Shown here piece by piece: positions 11,810 to 13,022 of a stretch of DNA of 13,022 bases. Location: positions 1 to 13,022 of the forward strand of contig JASLFF010000552.1 of the NCBI GenBank assembly GCA_030150795.1. The letters are read 5' to 3'. Both the position numbers and the translations under genes were made by a program. The stretch's first letter is position 1. Every line of letters starts with the position of its first letter. Origin of the DNA: Terriglobales bacterium. Its GTDB lineage: Bacteria; Acidobacteriota; Terriglobia; Terriglobales; Gp1-AA117. The notes beneath the pieces were generated by a model. It was not told where the DNA came from. It worked only from the letters and a program-made list of their open reading frames with translations, and did no database searches.

Positions 11810-12874
11810 ATGAAACTCCCCTTTGGAAAGATGCAATATGCTTTTGTTTTCCTTCTTGTAATTCTGACCACCAACTTTTTGATGGCGCAGGAACTACTCA
11901 AACAGCACGTCGACAACCCCGGACAAACGGCAACGGTCGATAATCCCGGACAGACCGCAGCGGTCGATAACCCGGGACAGACGCCAATGAAAGATACGGC
12001 GGCCACCGGCCACGTTCCGGGCGTTCTTCCGCAGACCATGGATGCAATTCCCGGCCCAGTCGGCTTGGCGGTCGTTACCGGCAATGGGATCAACTACCAC
12101 GGCGGCCCAGTGCTGAAGGGCAACCCGGTCAAGTTTTATGTGATCTGGTACGGCAACTGGTCGGGCACAGGATCGAATACTGCCGCCACAGTCAGCCTGG
12201 TTGAGCACTTCATCAACACGCTGGGCAACACGCCCTATGAAAAAATTGCCACAACCTACGGCGACAACACTGGCAATGTAATCGGCAACGTGACCCTTGG
12301 CGGCGCAATTTTTGTGAGCACCACAACCAATCTGACCGATGCCCTTCTGCAGACCACGGTTAAGAACGCGCTTACCAGCGGTGCCTTGCCCACCGATGCA
12401 GGTGGCGTGTATTTCGTGCTCAGCTCTTCCAACATCAACGAAACTTCCGGATTCTGCACCCAATACTGCGGCTTTCATACTCATGCCACGCTCAACGGCG
12501 CGGACATTAAGTATGCGTTTGTCGGCAATCCTGACCGCTGCCAGAGCGCTTGCGAAATCCAAACCACGGGCCCCAACAGTCCTGCCACAGGCGTGGGTGG
12601 CGCGGACGGCCTGATCGACGTGTTTGCGCACGAACAATTTGAAGCCGTCACCGATCCTGACCTGAACGCCTGGTTTGATTCCAGCGGCCAGGAAGACTCC
12701 GACAAGTGCAACTTCAACTTTGGAACTACCAACACTTGCGTTTCAGGCAGTCTATGCAGCCCGGCGGGCATTGCCGCGCATGCAAAATGGAACGTAAGCT
12801 TTGGCAACAACGACTGGATGATTCAGCAGCAATGGAAGAACTCGGGTGGCGGCGGTTGCGTCCTGCATCTGTGA
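11810..12874 (+). CDS. secreted EXORDIUM/phosphate-induced-1-like protein, paralog 3
   Basis: This is a 354-residue exported paralog, closer to paralog 1 than to 2. The signal peptide is MKLPFGKMQYAFVFLLVILT-TNFLMA, cut before Gln27. A tandem nine-residue repeat follows (VDNPGQTAT, VDNPGQTAA, VDNPGQTPM; residues 34-60) that the other two paralogs lack. The conserved body has INYHGGPVLKGNPVKFYVIW, YGNWSGTGSNTAAT, VYFVLSSSNINETSGFCTQY, CGFHTH, DRCQSACEIQ, GGADGLIDVFAHEQFEAVTD, PDLNAWFD and a C-terminal WMIQQQWK...GGCVLHL. The HE-x2-E motif is kept as HEQFE. The cysteine pair in NTCVSGSLC is present, as in paralog 1. The protein would be released to the periplasm or outside; its function is unknown. 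Confidence 0.88.
   Translation: MKLPFGKMQYAFVFLLVILTTNFLMAQELLKQHVDNPGQTATVDNPGQTAAVDNPGQTPMKDTAATGHVPGVLPQTMDAIPGPVGLAVVTGNGINYHGGPVLKGNPVKFYVIWYGNWSGTGSNTAATVSLVEHFINTLGNTPYEKIATTYGDNTGNVIGNVTLGGAIFVSTTTNLTDALLQTTVKNALTSGALPTDAGGVYFVLSSSNINETSGFCTQYCGFHTHATLNGADIKYAFVGNPDRCQSACEIQTTGPNSPATGVGGADGLIDVFAHEQFEAVTDPDLNAWFDSSGQEDSDKCNFNFGTTNTCVSGSLCSPAGIAAHAKWNVSFGNNDWMIQQQWKNSGGGGCVLHL
11909..11989 (+). repeat. three 27-base tandem repeats encoding VDNPGQT-x-x
   Basis: Units 11909-11935, 11936-11962 and 11963-11989 encode VDNPGQTAT, VDNPGQTAA and VDNPGQTPM just after the signal peptide of paralog 3. The DNA copies differ mostly at third codon positions. Such a stretch looks like a flexible, exposed linker. 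Confidence 0.85.
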
Positions 12875-12895
12875 TCTCTTTGATTCCCCAGACCA

Positions 12896-12924
12896 AGGGC
12901 CGTCCGATTGCGACGGCCTTTTTT
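12896..12924 (+). terminator. intrinsic terminator after EXORDIUM-like gene 3
   Basis: GGCCGTC (12898-12904) and GACGGCC (12912-12918) form a 7-bp stem with a seven-base loop, followed by six T residues (12919-12924). It starts about 23 bases after the stop. Confidence 0.88.
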
Positions 12925-13022
12925 AACGCCCGGACACACTGAGGTGCGGACAATTTGGTCCCAAAATGGCCATGCGAAATCCCGTTCCGGCACAGGAACA
13001 GGATAGAACCGCCCGTTCGCGG

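Noticed and set aside
9172..12924. CRISPR or transposon-type repeats in the tandem paralog region
   Set aside because: The repeats are paralogous genes with their leaders. No regular spacers, transposase or terminal inverted repeats were seen.

Overview
The window looks like a piece of a soil-type bacterial chromosome. The most likely source is Acidobacteriota. This is inferred from the moderately GC-rich coding sequence, the secreted EXORDIUM-like paralogs and the membrane-associated ubiquitin-like operon; no taxonomic marker gene is present, so the assignment is tentative.

Layout. (1) Bases 1-733 hold the 3' part of an Old Yellow Enzyme (NADH:flavin oxidoreductase) gene. It converges on an Lrp/AsnC-type regulator (831-1343, minus strand). 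(2) A gene-free stretch (1344-1925) carries an AT-rich inverted repeat resembling an Lrp operator, plus several other small inverted repeats. (3) Bases 1926-8842 hold nine plus-strand genes packed as one probable operon with ATGA, TGATG and TAATG overlaps. They encode a membrane-anchored trypsin-like protease, a small YukD/EsaB-type ubiquitin-fold protein, an E1-like adenylating enzyme, a membrane-anchored JAB/JAMM isopeptidase, a multi-pass protein with a degenerate FHA domain, a RING-like zinc finger joined to a TM2 membrane domain, a GYF_2-domain membrane protein, a DUF2752 membrane protein and an E2-like (UBC-fold) protein. (4) Bases 8843-13022 hold three tandem secreted paralogs of the plant EXORDIUM / phosphate-induced-1 family. 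Each has a conserved leader with a small hairpin 33-35 nt before its start codon, and each has its own intrinsic terminator.

How the genes may work together. The central operon contains every class of component needed for a ubiquitin-like modification pathway: modifier, E1, E2, a RING-type E3 candidate and a JAB deconjugase. The JAB and the RING are fused to transmembrane segments, and four further genes encode membrane proteins. This suggests conjugation at the inner face of the cytoplasmic membrane, possibly coupled to a protease whose catalytic domain is predicted to lie on the outer side. Prokaryotic E1/E2/JAB/Ubl and Prok-RING gene clusters have been described as a class by comparative genomics. 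I do not know of an experimental characterisation of this nine-gene arrangement. Its substrates and biological role cannot be read from the sequence. The EXORDIUM-like genes are separate transcription units, and nothing in the sequence ties them to the operon.
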